Of a stretch of 64,000 nt of DNA, positions 37,972 to 48,355 are shown piece by piece. This DNA comes from Flavobacterium hiemivividum (GTDB lineage Bacteria; Bacteroidota; Bacteroidia; Flavobacteriales; Flavobacteriaceae), in NCBI RefSeq assembly GCF_004349145.1, contig NZ_SMFO01000005.1:168831-232830 (forward strand), given 5' to 3'. Made by a program: the position numbers and the translations under genes. Below the pieces are notes generated by a model, which worked only from the letters and a program-made list of their open reading frames with translations, did no database searches and was not told the DNA's origin. How positions within the stretch are numbered: the stretch's first letter is position 1; every line of letters begins with the position of its first letter.

Positions 37972-38634
37972 ATGTCCTCACACCATATTGTACGCGACGA
38001 TCAAGAACCCGCATTAATAATCGCTAATGGTGCTTCTTGCGACCCTGAGCTACTGGGACAATTATTAGAATGGTCTCCTTTAGTAATCGTATTAGATTCG
38101 GCTATGGAAAGAGTCATGAAGCTCGATATAAAAGTAGATGTGCTATTAGGTGATTTTGACCGTAATTTTGATGTGGCTCGATATAAAGAATCCCAGTATC
38201 CCATTGAAATAATACATGCGCCAGATCAAAACAAAACAGATCTAGAAAAAGCCTTTGACTATTTGTACGAAAGAAAAATACCTGCCGTAAATGTCGTGTG
38301 GGCGACAGGAAAACGCACCGATCACACGATAACAAACCTTACCAATATTGTACGCTACCGCGAAAAATTAAAAATTGTTATTCTGGACGATCATTCCAAA
38401 GTTTTTTTATTATCTAAAAGATTCGAAAAATGGTACACTGCAAATACTCCTATTTCACTAATTCCAATAGGCCATGTTAGTGGAATTCATTCTGAAAATT
38501 TATTTTATCCTTTGCAAAATGACAGCCTCACCATTGGATACCGAACCGGCAGTAGCAACCATGTAGCAAAAGATGGAATTGTAGTCATAGAACATGATGC
38601 CGGTGATTTATTAATGATGGAATGCTTTGATTAA
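37972..38634 (+). CDS. thiN: Thiamine diphosphokinase
   Basis: A 220-residue cytosolic enzyme that makes thiamine diphosphate from thiamine and ATP. Family features include the N-terminal strand ALIIANGASC, VIVLDSAMERVMKLDIKVDVLLGDFDR with the conserved GDFD metal site, DQNKTDLEKAFDYL, and the ATGKRTDHTITNL segment, a GGRxDH-type motif here reading GKRTDH. The C-terminal half is beta-rich with ISLIPIG and TGSSNHV. It stands alone between the DUF4249 gene and rlmF. No TPP riboswitch is evident. Confidence 0.92.
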   Translation: MSSHHIVRDDQEPALIIANGASCDPELLGQLLEWSPLVIVLDSAMERVMKLDIKVDVLLGDFDRNFDVARYKESQYPIEIIHAPDQNKTDLEKAFDYLYERKIPAVNVVWATGKRTDHTITNLTNIVRYREKLKIVILDDHSKVFLLSKRFEKWYTANTPISLIPIGHVSGIHSENLFYPLQNDSLTIGYRTGSSNHVAKDGIVVIEHDAGDLLMMECFD

Positions 38635-38748
38635 TTTTGAAATCGAAAAACAAATCTTAAGTAAATCACTAAAGCGATTCTTTTTTACATAACTTGCTAC
38701 AAAACTAGATTTTAAAAAGAGCTCCATATTTGCCTTGAAACAAAAAAA

Positions 38749-39708
38749 ATGACAACTAAAACGAATACAGAGAAAACAAATTTACATCCAAGGAATCAAC
38801 ATAGATTCCGATACGATTTTAAGCTTTTAATTGAAAATAGTCCAGCCTTAAAAAAGTATATTTCAATCAACGAACACAAAATCGAAACTATAGATTTTAG
38901 TGATCCTGAAGCTGTAAAAGCATTAAACAAGGCATTATTGATCACGAATTACGATATTAAAAACTGGGATATTCCAGCCAATTATCTTTGTCCTCCCATT
39001 CCTGGAAGAGCCGATTATATCCATTATATAGCCGATTTATTGGCCAGTAGCAACAACGGAATAATCCCAAAAGGCAATGTAATTCAAGGTTTAGATATAG
39101 GTATTGGCGCTAACTGTATTTATCCACTAATAGGAAATGTAGAATATGGTTGGAGCTTTGTAGGAACCGATATCGATGAAAAAGCACTGCAAAACTGTAG
39201 TGATATAATTGAAAACAACCCTAAATTAATTGAATCAATTAGTCTGCAACAACAAACAGAGTCGCGATTTATTTTTAAAAATATAATTACGCCTGAAGAT
39301 AGATTTACTTTCACCATTTGCAATCCGCCATTTCACAAATCAGAGGAAGAAGCAACAAAGGGTTCGTTGCGCAAAGTAAATAATCTAGAATCTCGAGATG
39401 TCGCAAACAAAGCAACTAAACCTGTTTTGAATTTTGGTGGACACAATGCAGAATTGTGGTGTGAAGGCGGAGAACTTGGATTCATTACCCAAATGATATA
39501 TGAGAGTGCAAAATATCCAATGCAATGTTTTTGGTTCACTACATTAGTATCAAAACAATCTCATCTTTCGAGCATTTATAAAACATTGAATAAAGTGAAT
39601 GCTGCTATGATTAAAACTATCGATATGGCTCAAGGCCAAAAAAATAGTAGAATAATAGCTTGGACTTTTCTAAGCGAAGGACAACAAAAACAATGGAAGT
39701 TTGAATAG
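38749..39708 (+). CDS. rlmF: 23S rRNA (adenine-1618-N6)-methyltransferase
   Basis: A 319-residue S-adenosylmethionine-dependent methyltransferase that modifies A1618 of 23S rRNA. The RlmF-specific N-terminus LHPRNQHRFRYDF is present. The cofactor motif is GLDIGIGANCIYPLIG (about 114-129) and the catalytic amino-methylation motif is NPPFHKSEEEA, with NPPF at 192-195. GGHNAELWCEGGELGFI follows. Length and motifs match the family well. It is monocistronic, with a strong terminator. Confidence 0.95.
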   Translation: MTTKTNTEKTNLHPRNQHRFRYDFKLLIENSPALKKYISINEHKIETIDFSDPEAVKALNKALLITNYDIKNWDIPANYLCPPIPGRADYIHYIADLLASSNNGIIPKGNVIQGLDIGIGANCIYPLIGNVEYGWSFVGTDIDEKALQNCSDIIENNPKLIESISLQQQTESRFIFKNIITPEDRFTFTICNPPFHKSEEEATKGSLRKVNNLESRDVANKATKPVLNFGGHNAELWCEGGELGFITQMIYESAKYPMQCFWFTTLVSKQSHLSSIYKTLNKVNAAMIKTIDMAQGQKNSRIIAWTFLSEGQQKQWKFE

Positions 39709-39735
39709 CTAGTTTAAAACTGATCGTTTATTAAG

Positions 39736-39784
39736 TATGGAAATTCCTTTTGCAGTATGCAAATCGAATTTCCATATTTTTTTT
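39736..39784 (+). terminator. Terminator of rlmF
   Basis: An 11-bp perfect outer stem (39736-39746 with 39766-39776) with an inner TTTGC/GCAAA pairing and a long T-run. Confidence 0.85.
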
Positions 39785-40066
39785 AAAAGATATATCAAAA
39801 CCATACTAATGATTCAAATTTTGATAAAAACTAAGTGTTTTTTACTGAATCACATTCTTAACTAGTCGTTTACAGTTCATAAATTCACGATAACAAAAAA
39901 TAAAAGTTAAGAAAATTCCTAAAAAAAATACTAATACGAGTGCAATATTTCAATTATAGAAACTAAAAACCTCCACATATTACTGTTTTTATATTTTTTA
40001 ACATTTAAATAACATTTAGATTTTAAATATGTAAGTTTACAAGACTAACCATAAACCAACCACATA
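39785..40066. other. AT-rich upstream region of the second TonB receptor
   Basis: About 280 very AT-rich bases with no gene. No exact TAnnTTTG element is visible; TAAGTTTA near 40032 is a one-mismatch candidate. Confidence 0.35.
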
Positions 40067-43000
40067 ATGAAAAAATTATTATTTATTCTAACTTTTATTT
40101 TTTCGGCAGGATTAACTGCACAAGAGATTAAAGTTTTCAGGAATTGTTACTGACGACTCAAATGTACCTTTACCAGGCACATCAGTCCTAGTACAAGGAA
40201 CAACTAAAGGAACAACAACAGATGCTGATGGAAAATATTCAATTAGTGCAAAAATTGGAGAATTTTTACAGTTCACATTTGTAGGAATGGAAACTAAAAC
40301 GCTAAAAGTTACAGGAACTACTTTAAACGCTAAGTTAGCCGAAAGCGGACTAACACTTCAAGATGTAGTTGTATTGGGGTCACGAAGTGCTCCTAGGACA
40401 GTAACTGAATCTGCGGTGCCAATTGATGTGATTAGTATGAAAGAGATTTCGTCACAAGGTGCACAAGTAAATTTAAATCAAATTTTGAACATGGTAGCAC
40501 CATCGTTCACTTCAAACACTGCCACTGTTGCAGATGGAACGGACCATATTGACCCTGCACAATTAAGAGGTTTAGGTCCTGACCAAGTATTGGTATTGGT
40601 AAATGGAAAAAGAAGACATACTTCTTCTCTAGTCAACATTAATGGATCACCAGGTAGAGGTTCTGTAGGAACGGATTTGAATGCGATTCCAGCTTTTGCT
40701 ATCGAAAAAATCGAAGTCTTGAGAGATGGAGCTTCAGCTCAGTATGGTTCTGATGCGATTGCAGGTGTGATCAACATCAATGTAAAAAAAGATACTAATA
40801 AATTTGATATTGCCCTTTTTGGAGGGAGTCATTTTTCTAAAGGAGCAAATGATCACAGAGGCGGTAATGATGGAAATAATGCACAAATAGACATGAACTA
40901 CGGTACTAGTCTTGGTAAAGAGAAAAGTTTCATCAACGCAACGGCAAGTTTTCAATTAAGAGGGCAAACAGGAAGAGCGAAAGATGCTACTGGTACTTTG
41001 TTTAGTGCATTTAATGCTGTAGAGCAAAGAGCTGTAGAAGCTGGTACTAATATTAACGCATTATTTGGAAATATTGATAACACGCCAAACTCTACTCAAA
41101 TTCTTGGTCTAATTAAAACTTATGCTCCACAAGTTAGTTATTTTACAGCCGGTCAACAAACTGCAATACTAGGTGCAACTTCTATTACGCAAATGCAAAC
41201 CGCTTTGAATTTTGACGCAACAGCAGGAGAATTAGCTTATAGAAAATTAGAAAGAAGTGCCTTCAACATGGCGGTAGGACAATCGTCATTACAAAGTGGA
41301 CAATTCTTTTTGAATGCAGCCTATCCAATTAATGACAATCTTGAAGTATACGCTTTTGGAGGTACAAGTTATAGAGAGGGTGAAGCAGCAGGATTTTACA
41401 GAAGACCAAATCAATCAAGAGCCTACACTGCTTTGTATCCAAATGGTTTCTTACCTGAAATACACTCTACAATTAATGACGTATCTGCAGCAGCAGGGCT
41501 TAGAGGAAATATATTCGAAACTTGGAATTTTGATTTAAGTAACACCTATGGTCAAAACACCTTCGACTACACGATCGAAAACACATTAAATACCACTTTA
41601 AGAGAACAATCTCCTACAGAATTTGATGCTGGAGGGTTAGGTTTTTCTCAAAACACAACCAATTTTGATGTAAGTAGAAAATTTGATAAACTGAATGTAG
41701 CATTCGGAGCAGAATACAGATATGAAAATTTTAAAATAAAGGAGGGACAACCAGAATCTTATAACACCTACGATATTAACGGAGGTATAGTTACTGCAAC
41801 TACTCCGAATAATATTAAAGTAACTGATTTTTACGGATCTTTTAGACCTGGATCATCTCAGGTGTTCCCGGGTTTCAAACCGGTGAATGCAATTGACAAA
41901 GGAAGAAATAGTGCTGCAGTATATGCCGATCTAGAATATGATGTAACTGAAAAATGGCTATTGAACGGTGCCCTTCGTTACGAGAATTATTCTGATTTTG
42001 GAGGAACTACAAATTATAAATTAGCATCTCGTTACAAACTAACAGATAATATTAATTTACGTGGAGCAATTTCAACTGGATTTAGAGCTCCTTCATTACA
42101 CCAAATCTACTTTAACTCTACAGCTACGCAATTCGTAGGAGGTGTACCATTTGAAGTAGGAACATTTAGTAATGATTCGCCAGCAGCTAAATTACTAGGA
42201 ATTCCTCAATTAAAACAAGAAGAGTCTCAAAGTGCAAGTATTGGTTTTACAGCTAAAATTCCCGAAGCTAATCTTACCTTAACTGCAGATGCTTACATCG
42301 TAAATATCGATGACAGAGTCGTACTTACAGACCAGTTCTCTAGACCAGGAGGAAACCCAGATCCAGGAACTCCTGCGGCTCAATTAAACACTTTGTTTGA
42401 TTCTGCTAATGCTACAGCAGCAACATTCTTTGCAAATGCAATTGACACAAAATCAAAAGGTATCGATGTTGTAATTAGCCATAAAGGAGATATCGGAAAT
42501 GGTTTGACTTTAAAAACTGATCTATCTGGAACTATTTCTAAAACAACAAAGGTAGGTGATATCAATGCTTCCCCGATATTAGAAGCTAACGGCCAAATTA
42601 ATAAATACTATTCTGAGACTAGTAGAATCTATCTAGAAGAGGCTGTGCCAAGAGTAAAAGCAAATTTAACCAATTCACTTTCTGTTAATAAATTTGATTT
42701 CTTCTTGAGAAACGTATATTTCGGTGAAGTTACTGACCCAAATACAGTTGATGTAAATGGAGACGGAAGAATTGAAGGCGCTATTATTAATGGTCAAATA
42801 GTTGAAACGGAACACCCAGTTTGGGGAGGAAAAGTTATAACAGACTTTTCAATTGCCTATAATTTTACTAAATCAGCAAAAATTGTTATTGGTGCAAATA
42901 ATATCTTTGACATTTACCCAGATGCAAATTATGGTCCATCAACGGCAATCAAACCTAGAATCGTTAATGGTGCGGTTGATTATACTGCCGCTCCAACAAC

Positions 43001-43103
43001 ATCAGATTTGTCCAATTCAAACCAATTTACGTATTCAAGAAACGTATCTCAATTTGGACAAAACGGAAGATTCATTTTTACTAGAGTAAGCTTCAGCTTC
43101 TAA
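40067..43103 (+). CDS. TonB-dependent receptor with N-terminal frameshift
   Basis: An outer-membrane importer of roughly 1010 residues if the frame is restored. The ATG at 40067 opens a good signal peptide (MKKLLFILTFIFSAGLTAQ) but this frame stops at 40151. The receptor resumes in the +1 frame at about 40131 with FSGIVTDDSNVPLPGTSVLV, the carboxypeptidase-regulatory-like domain. Deleting one T from the run at 40134-40137 joins the two perfectly (IKVSGIVTDD). The remainder is intact: plug with SAVPIDVI and LRGLGPDQVLVLVNGKRRH, a full barrel, and terminal SFSF. The first ATG in the open frame, at 40287, would lack any export signal. This is a sequencing error, phase variation or a recent mutation. 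Substrate unknown. Confidence 0.88.
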
Positions 43104-43126
43104 TAAAACAGAAGCTATAAAATCCC

Positions 43127-43158
43127 AACCATCATGCACTGCATGGTGGTTTTTTTTT
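43127..43158 (+). terminator. Terminator of the second TonB receptor
   Basis: An 11-bp stem with one T-G pair (43127-43137 with 43141-43151), a 3-base loop and a T-run. Confidence 0.85.
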
Positions 43159-43173
43159 GGTTTTAACTTTCGA

Positions 43174-43202
43174 TTGGAATAATTATAAACTTTGTAACTT
43201 TG
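43174..43202 (+). promoter_or_regulatory. Promoter of uvrB
   Basis: A TTG at 43174-43176 (-33) and TAACTTTG at 43195-43202 (-7), spaced 18 bases apart, match the Flavobacterium consensus. The predicted start is near 43209, before the ATG at 43231. Confidence 0.6.
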
Positions 43203-43230
43203 CAATTCTAAATTATTGTCCCTTACACAA

Positions 43231-45222
43231 ATGAATTTCCAAGTAGTATCCGATTACCTGCCAAAAGGCGACCAGCCACAAGCCATAGAAAAATTAGCTC
43301 AAGGAATAGTTGATGGAGATAAATTCCAGACTCTATTGGGAGTAACAGGATCTGGTAAAACGTTTACTGTGGCTAATGTTATTCAAGAAGTACAAAGGCC
43401 TACATTAGTTTTGGCTCATAATAAAACCTTGGCGGCTCAATTGTATTCAGAGTTCAAACAGTTTTTTCCTAATAATGCGGTGGAGTATTTTGTTTCTTAT
43501 TACGATTACTATCAACCCGAAGCTTTTATGCCGGTGACAGGTGTTTTCATTGAAAAAGATTTGTCTATCAATGAAGAACTCGAAAAGATGCGATTAAGCA
43601 CCACCTCTTCCCTACTCTCTGGTCGTCGCGATATCTTAGTTGTCGCTTCCGTTTCCTGCTTATACGGTATTGGGAACCCTGTAGAATTTCAGAAAAATGT
43701 AATTGAGATCGAAAGAGATCAAGTTATTTCAAGAACTAAATTATTACACCAATTAGTTCAGAGTTTGTATTCTAGAACAGAAGCCGATTTTACGCCGGGA
43801 AATTTCAGGATAAAAGGCGACACAGTCGAGGTTTATCCAAGTTATGCCGATGATGCGTTTCGAATTCATTTTTTTGGAGATGAAATTGAAGAGATTGAAT
43901 CTTTCGATATAAAAACAGCAGCAGTTATTGAAAAACTCGAAAAACTGACCATTTATCCTGCAAACATGTTTGTAACATCGCCTGATGTATTGCAAGGTGC
44001 TATTTGGGAAATCCAGCAAGATTTAGTCAAACAAGTCGATTATTTCAAAGAAATTGGTAAACATCTCGAAGCAAAACGTTTAGAAGAACGTACAAATTTC
44101 GATTTAGAAATGATTCGAGAATTGGGTTATTGCTCTGGTATCGAAAATTATTCTCGTTACCTTGACGGAAGATTAGCAGGCACAAGACCATTTTGCTTAT
44201 TGGATTATTTTCCAAAAGATTTCCTGATGGTAGTTGATGAAAGCCACGTCACACTTTCTCAAGTGCACGCCATGTACGGTGGTGACCGTAGCCGTAAAGA
44301 AAACTTAGTAGAATATGGTTTTAGACTTCCAGCTGCGATGGACAATCGTCCTTTGAAATTTGACGAATTTGAAGCTATGCAAAACCAAGTCATTTACGTA
44401 TCGGCAACTCCGGCGGATTATGAATTACAAAAAACAGAAGGTGTTGTTGTAGAACAAGTCATCCGTCCTACAGGATTATTAGATCCCGTAATTGAAATTC
44501 GACCAAGTTTAAACCAAATCGATGATTTAATTGAGGAAATTCATGCGCGAAGTGAAGTTGACGAGCGAGTTTTAGTAACTACTTTAACCAAAAGAATGGC
44601 TGAAGAATTAGCTAAATACTTGACAAAAGTCAATATTCGCTGCCGCTACATCCATTCTGATATCGATACGCTAGAGCGCATCGAAATCATGCAAGACTTA
44701 CGAAAAGGATTGTTTGATGTATTAATTGGAGTGAACTTACTTCGTGAAGGACTGGATCTACCGGAAGTTTCTCTGGTAGCCATTTTAGATGCTGACAAAG
44801 AAGGTTTCCTTCGTAGCCATCGTTCGCTGACACAAACTATTGGCCGAGCTGCAAGAAATTTAAATGGAAAAGCAATTATGTATGCTGATAAAATTACAGC
44901 AAGTATGCAAAAGACTATTGATGAAACAACGTACCGTAGAACCAAACAAATCAATTATAACACAGAGAACAACCAAGTTCCACAAGCACTGAACAAAAAA
45001 ATAGAAAGTGCTTTTACTAAAAACCCATTAGTTGATTACGAACTAGGATTAACTTTAGATACCGCCGCTGAAACGGAAACCGAATATTTATCGAAAGCAG
45101 AACTAGAAAAACGAATTCGTGAAAAACGAAAAGCAATGGAGAAAGCTGCAAAAGATTTAGACTTTATGCAAGCTGCAAAACTGCGTGATGACATCAAAAA
45201 ATTACAAGCACAACTTAGCTAA
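43231..45222 (+). CDS. uvrB: Excinuclease ABC subunit B
   Basis: A 663-residue DNA-damage recognition helicase of nucleotide excision repair. It verifies lesions with UvrA and positions UvrC. Visible features are Walker A GVTGSGKT (37-44) and the beta-hairpin region SYYDYYQPEAF (89-99). Also seen are VVDESHVT (DExH), VLIGVNLLREGLDLPEVSLV and QTIGRAARN, and the C-terminal UVR motif, which contacts UvrC (KAMEKAAKDLDFMQAAKLRDDIKKL). I set the start at the ATG at 43231; an in-frame TTG at 43216 lies near the predicted transcript start and is less likely. Its stop overlaps the convergent TerB-like gene by four bases. Confidence 0.98.
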   Translation: MNFQVVSDYLPKGDQPQAIEKLAQGIVDGDKFQTLLGVTGSGKTFTVANVIQEVQRPTLVLAHNKTLAAQLYSEFKQFFPNNAVEYFVSYYDYYQPEAFMPVTGVFIEKDLSINEELEKMRLSTTSSLLSGRRDILVVASVSCLYGIGNPVEFQKNVIEIERDQVISRTKLLHQLVQSLYSRTEADFTPGNFRIKGDTVEVYPSYADDAFRIHFFGDEIEEIESFDIKTAAVIEKLEKLTIYPANMFVTSPDVLQGAIWEIQQDLVKQVDYFKEIGKHLEAKRLEERTNFDLEMIRELGYCSGIENYSRYLDGRLAGTRPFCLLDYFPKDFLMVVDESHVTLSQVHAMYGGDRSRKENLVEYGFRLPAAMDNRPLKFDEFEAMQNQVIYVSATPADYELQKTEGVVVEQVIRPTGLLDPVIEIRPSLNQIDDLIEEIHARSEVDERVLVTTLTKRMAEELAKYLTKVNIRCRYIHSDIDTLERIEIMQDLRKGLFDVLIGVNLLREGLDLPEVSLVAILDADKEGFLRSHRSLTQTIGRAARNLNGKAIMYADKITASMQKTIDETTYRRTKQINYNTENNQVPQALNKKIESAFTKNPLVDYELGLTLDTAAETETEYLSKAELEKRIREKRKAMEKAAKDLDFMQAAKLRDDIKKLQAQLS

Positions 45223-45614
45223 TTTTGCTCCTCTTTATAAATTCGTACTAATACATCTTCAGGAATAGTGGTAGTTGGCGCTTTTTCGATTTTCTTCAAA
45301 ACTCGTTTGGTAGCATCTGGATTCAACCCCATACTCATTCCAATTTGTTTAATTGATGCTGCTTCTCGTAAATACAAATTACCTTCACTATTTAATAATA
45401 CTGCTAATCTATAAAATTGCTGAATTCTTTCTGACTCCTTCTTTTGCGAAAGTTTCGGTAATTTTTGATGGCATAAATCGTTAAAACCTCCTTTTTCGAT
45501 ATTCAACTCATTGGCAACTAGAAATAATAATTCGTATTCTTTTTTTTGCAAATGACCATCAACGGTCGAAAACGCAATCATCTCTTTGAGCAGGCTCCTT
45601 TTTTCTTCGTTCAT
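45219..45614 (-). CDS. TerB-like domain protein
   Basis: A 131-residue, mostly helical protein resembling the tellurite-resistance TerB domain family. The N-terminus has the helix-turn pattern KEMIAFSTVDGHLQKKEYELLFLVANELNI, matching the acidic TerB helical repeat. No membrane segment or signal is present. The name does not imply tellurite resistance, since such domains occur in many stress and membrane-associated proteins. It overlaps the uvrB stop codon by four bases in convergent orientation. Confidence 0.65.
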   Translation of the reverse strand: MNEEKRSLLKEMIAFSTVDGHLQKKEYELLFLVANELNIEKGGFNDLCHQKLPKLSQKKESERIQQFYRLAVLLNSEGNLYLREAASIKQIGMSMGLNPDATKRVLKKIEKAPTTTIPEDVLVRIYKEEQN

Positions 45615-45830
45615 AATAATTAATTTTAGCTAAAATATGGATTTTAAAATTAAAACCCTAAAACAAGCAGTGATTCAACAAATTACATCAATTATTTTAT
45701 TATTCTTTTTTAGAACACTAGTTAAGCCCTTTTCAAAAACATAAAAACAGCTGCTGAAGATTATATTATAAACTTCACTCTTTAGCGGAGTTCACTACTT
45801 TTAGAGCTCCATTAAAAAAGTAGGAAACAA

Positions 45831-45857
45831 AAAAGAGAACCAGAATTGGTTCTCTTT
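45831..45857 (-). terminator. Terminator of the small charged secreted protein gene
   Basis: An 11-bp perfect stem (45832-45842 with 45847-45857) with a 4-base loop. On the minus strand it is followed by a T-run. Confidence 0.85.
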
Positions 45858-45881
45858 ACGTACTCTTATCTGGATCTGCTA

Positions 45882-46220
45882 TTAATCATCCCAATCGTTA
45901 TCGTCGTGTTTTTTATGACCTTTTCCTTTATATTTTTTGTCATAATGCTTCCCGTTGTGGTATTTTTTATTCTTATAATTTTTCTCGTAATATCTTCGAT
46001 CGTCATGCCATCTATCATCACAGTCTTCACGTTCTACATATATTACACGTTCCTCACGATATTCAACATTTCTCCTTTGTGGCTCATAGCCGCGTTCATA
46101 CTGACCCGATATAACTACTGATGGAAGTCCGATGTTGACACCCACTGAAACTTGCGCATTTATCGTGCTTGAGGCAAAAAAGGCGATTCCTAGTATTGCA
46201 AGTACTTTTATATTTTTCAT
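45882..46220 (-). CDS. Small secreted protein with His/Asp/Lys-rich tail
   Basis: A 112-residue protein with a clear signal peptide (MKNIKVLAILGIAFFASSTINAQ). A short glycine-rich beta-like stretch follows (VSVGVNIGLPSVVISGQYERG). From about residue 60 to the end the tail is dominated by Asp, Arg, Lys, Tyr and His. It contains repeated K-x-Y/H-K units and ends HKKHDDNDWDD. The composition suggests metal or polyanion binding, but no family is recognised. It is monocistronic with its own terminator. A hydrophobic frame on the opposite strand is a shadow. Confidence 0.7.
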   Translation of the reverse strand: MKNIKVLAILGIAFFASSTINAQVSVGVNIGLPSVVISGQYERGYEPQRRNVEYREERVIYVEREDCDDRWHDDRRYYEKNYKNKKYHNGKHYDKKYKGKGHKKHDDNDWDD

Positions 46221-46466
46221 ATGTTCTAAAATTTAAATTACAACTATATTAACCCAAGCCAATAACTATGCCACTTAATTGTTCCACAAACAATGACAAT
46301 TATTAAAGCCAACTGAAATCATTAACTACAAAAACTATACACACGCATAATCAAGTATTTACAATCTTAAAATAAAATATAAAAAAAATATTAGTGCTAA
46401 CCAGAACTACTCATGCAGTTGTACAATAAAAATAATTACTATTTTTAGCTATAAAAACCCTTTTCA

Positions 46467-47270
46467 ATGATTAAAAAACTACTTCCCACTCTTGCGCTAT
46501 TATTTTTCCTGTCAAATACAATTGCTCAAGAAAGCACCGCCTCAAAACAAGTTTCTACTTTTACTATTAAAGCCCCAGAATTAAAAACCACAAAAAAAAT
46601 ATGGGTTTATCTTCCAAAGAATTACCAAACCTCCAAGAAAAATTATTCTGTTATTTACATGCACGACGCGCAGAATTTATTTGATGCTAAAACTTCCTAT
46701 GCCGGCGAATGGAATCTTGACGAAAAGCTAGACAGTATAAATGCCCAGCTCATCGTAATAGGAATCGAACATGGGAATGAGAAACGAATGGAAGAGCTGA
46801 CTCCCTTTAAAAACGAAAAATATGGTGGCGGAAATGCCGATGCCTATCTTGAATTTATTGTCAAAACTCTAAAACCAGCAATAGATAAAAAGTACAGAAC
46901 AAAGACAAAAAAGAAAAATACATTAATAATGGGTAGCTCTCTTGGCGGATTAGTATCGTATTACGCCATTCTGAAATATCCAAATGTATTCGGGAAAGCG
47001 GGAGTTTTCAGTCCTTCATTTTGGTTCTCTAATAAGATATTCGACTTAACAGAAAATACTAAAAAAATAAAAACTAAAATTTATTTCCTCTGTGGTGATA
47101 AGGAAAGTGAAGATATGATTGCCGATATGAACAAGATGGAACATTTAGTAAATACAAAGCGATGCAGCTGTTTGCACCTAAATAAAAAGGAAATTATTAG
47201 TGGAGGCCAGCACAACGAAAAATTATGGCGTGATGGATTTACAAAAGCCATTCTATGGTTAGGATATTAA
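46467..47270 (+). CDS. Secreted alpha/beta-hydrolase esterase (esterase D/Fes-like)
   Basis: A 267-residue putative esterase with a signal peptide to about residue 20 (FFLSNTIAQ). The fold belongs to the esterase D / enterochelin-esterase-like group, with VYLPKNY, VIYMHDAQNLFD and the nucleophile elbow MGSSLGG, in which Ser158 is the likely nucleophile. FSPSFWFS follows, typical of this group. The histidine is in GGQHNEKLWRDGF near the C-terminus. Substrate unknown; sugar or siderophore esters are common for relatives. Confidence 0.87.
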   Translation: MIKKLLPTLALLFFLSNTIAQESTASKQVSTFTIKAPELKTTKKIWVYLPKNYQTSKKNYSVIYMHDAQNLFDAKTSYAGEWNLDEKLDSINAQLIVIGIEHGNEKRMEELTPFKNEKYGGGNADAYLEFIVKTLKPAIDKKYRTKTKKKNTLIMGSSLGGLVSYYAILKYPNVFGKAGVFSPSFWFSNKIFDLTENTKKIKTKIYFLCGDKESEDMIADMNKMEHLVNTKRCSCLHLNKKEIISGGQHNEKLWRDGFTKAILWLGY

Positions 47271-47338
47271 CTAATTCCTTATATTTATAGACTGTTATCA
47301 CAACTTATTTAAACAAAAATTTACATCCTCAATAAATT

Positions 47339-48349
47339 ATGGAATTAATAATAAGAGCCTACGACCTTAAATTAAAACATACGTTCACTATTTCAAGAGA
47401 ATCGATCGATTTCCAGCCTTCCTTAATTGTCGAATTGAAAAGCGGAGAATTTTCAGGTTTTGGTGAAGCCACCTCAAATCCTTATTACAAAACTACCGTT
47501 CCCGTAATGACGGAAGATTTGAACAAAATACGTAGTATTATTGAAGCAAGTGAAGGTGAAACACCTGAAGATTTTTGGAAAAAAATGCATTCTCATTTAA
47601 AAGAGGATATGTTTGCTTTATGTGCTTTGGACATGGCGTACAATGATTTGTACGCACGAATAAAAGGGAAGAAATTATATGAACATTGGAGCTATTCAAT
47701 CGAAAATAATCCATTAACAGATTACACTATTGGGATTGCTTCTATAGACAAAATGGTTTCTAAAATGAAGGAGTTGCCATGGCCCATATATAAAATTAAA
47801 CTTGGAACTAAAGAAGACATTGCCATAGTAAAAGAACTTCGAAAACATACAGATGCTATTTTTAGAATTGATGCAAACTGTGGTTGGGGAGTTGAAGAAA
47901 CCATCAACAATGCTGTAGAATTGAAAAAATTAGGTGTAGAATTTCTGGAACAACCTATGAAAGCAGATAATTGGGAAGGACACAAGGAAGTTTTTAAACA
48001 TTCAGTTCTTCCGATAATAGCCGACGAAAGTTGTATTATCGAAGAAGATGTCGCTAAATGCCACAACCATTTTCATGGCATAAACATAAAGTTAGTAAAA
48101 TGTGGTGGCCTTACTCCGGCGCGACGCATGATTCAAGAAGCCAAAAACCTGGGTTTAAAAAAAATGGTAGGATGCATGACGGAATCCTCTGTCGGAATCT
48201 CAGCTATTGCTCATTTATTACCACAATTGGATTATGTAGATATGGACGGTGCGCTTCTTCTTGCAGAAGATATCGCAAATGGAGTGACCATAAAAAACGG
48301 AAAAATCAGCTATTCTGAGCTAAACGGAACTGGCGTTGTTTTAAAATAA
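47339..48349 (+). CDS. ycjG: Dipeptide epimerase (enolase superfamily)
   Basis: A 336-residue enzyme of the muconate-lactonizing subgroup, most like L-Ala-D/L-Glu epimerases that act in murein peptide recycling. The acid-base lysines are in YKIKLG (Lys152, Lys154) and NIKLVK (Lys251). The metal ligands are Asp178 (RIDANCGW), Glu204 (LEQPM) and Asp229 (IADES). A capping domain precedes the barrel. The PLP enzyme gene follows after six bases and is probably co-transcribed. The dipeptide specificity is inferred from family, since the residues deciding it cannot be judged here. Confidence 0.9.
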   Translation: MELIIRAYDLKLKHTFTISRESIDFQPSLIVELKSGEFSGFGEATSNPYYKTTVPVMTEDLNKIRSIIEASEGETPEDFWKKMHSHLKEDMFALCALDMAYNDLYARIKGKKLYEHWSYSIENNPLTDYTIGIASIDKMVSKMKELPWPIYKIKLGTKEDIAIVKELRKHTDAIFRIDANCGWGVEETINNAVELKKLGVEFLEQPMKADNWEGHKEVFKHSVLPIIADESCIIEEDVAKCHNHFHGINIKLVKCGGLTPARRMIQEAKNLGLKKMVGCMTESSVGISAIAHLLPQLDYVDMDGALLLAEDIANGVTIKNGKISYSELNGTGVVLK

Positions 48350-48355
48350 TCAGCA

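Noticed and set aside
45846..46121. Hydrophobic 91-codon plus-strand frame over the small secreted protein gene
   Set aside because: The minus-strand frame has a proper signal peptide and its own terminator, so the hydrophobic frame is a shadow.
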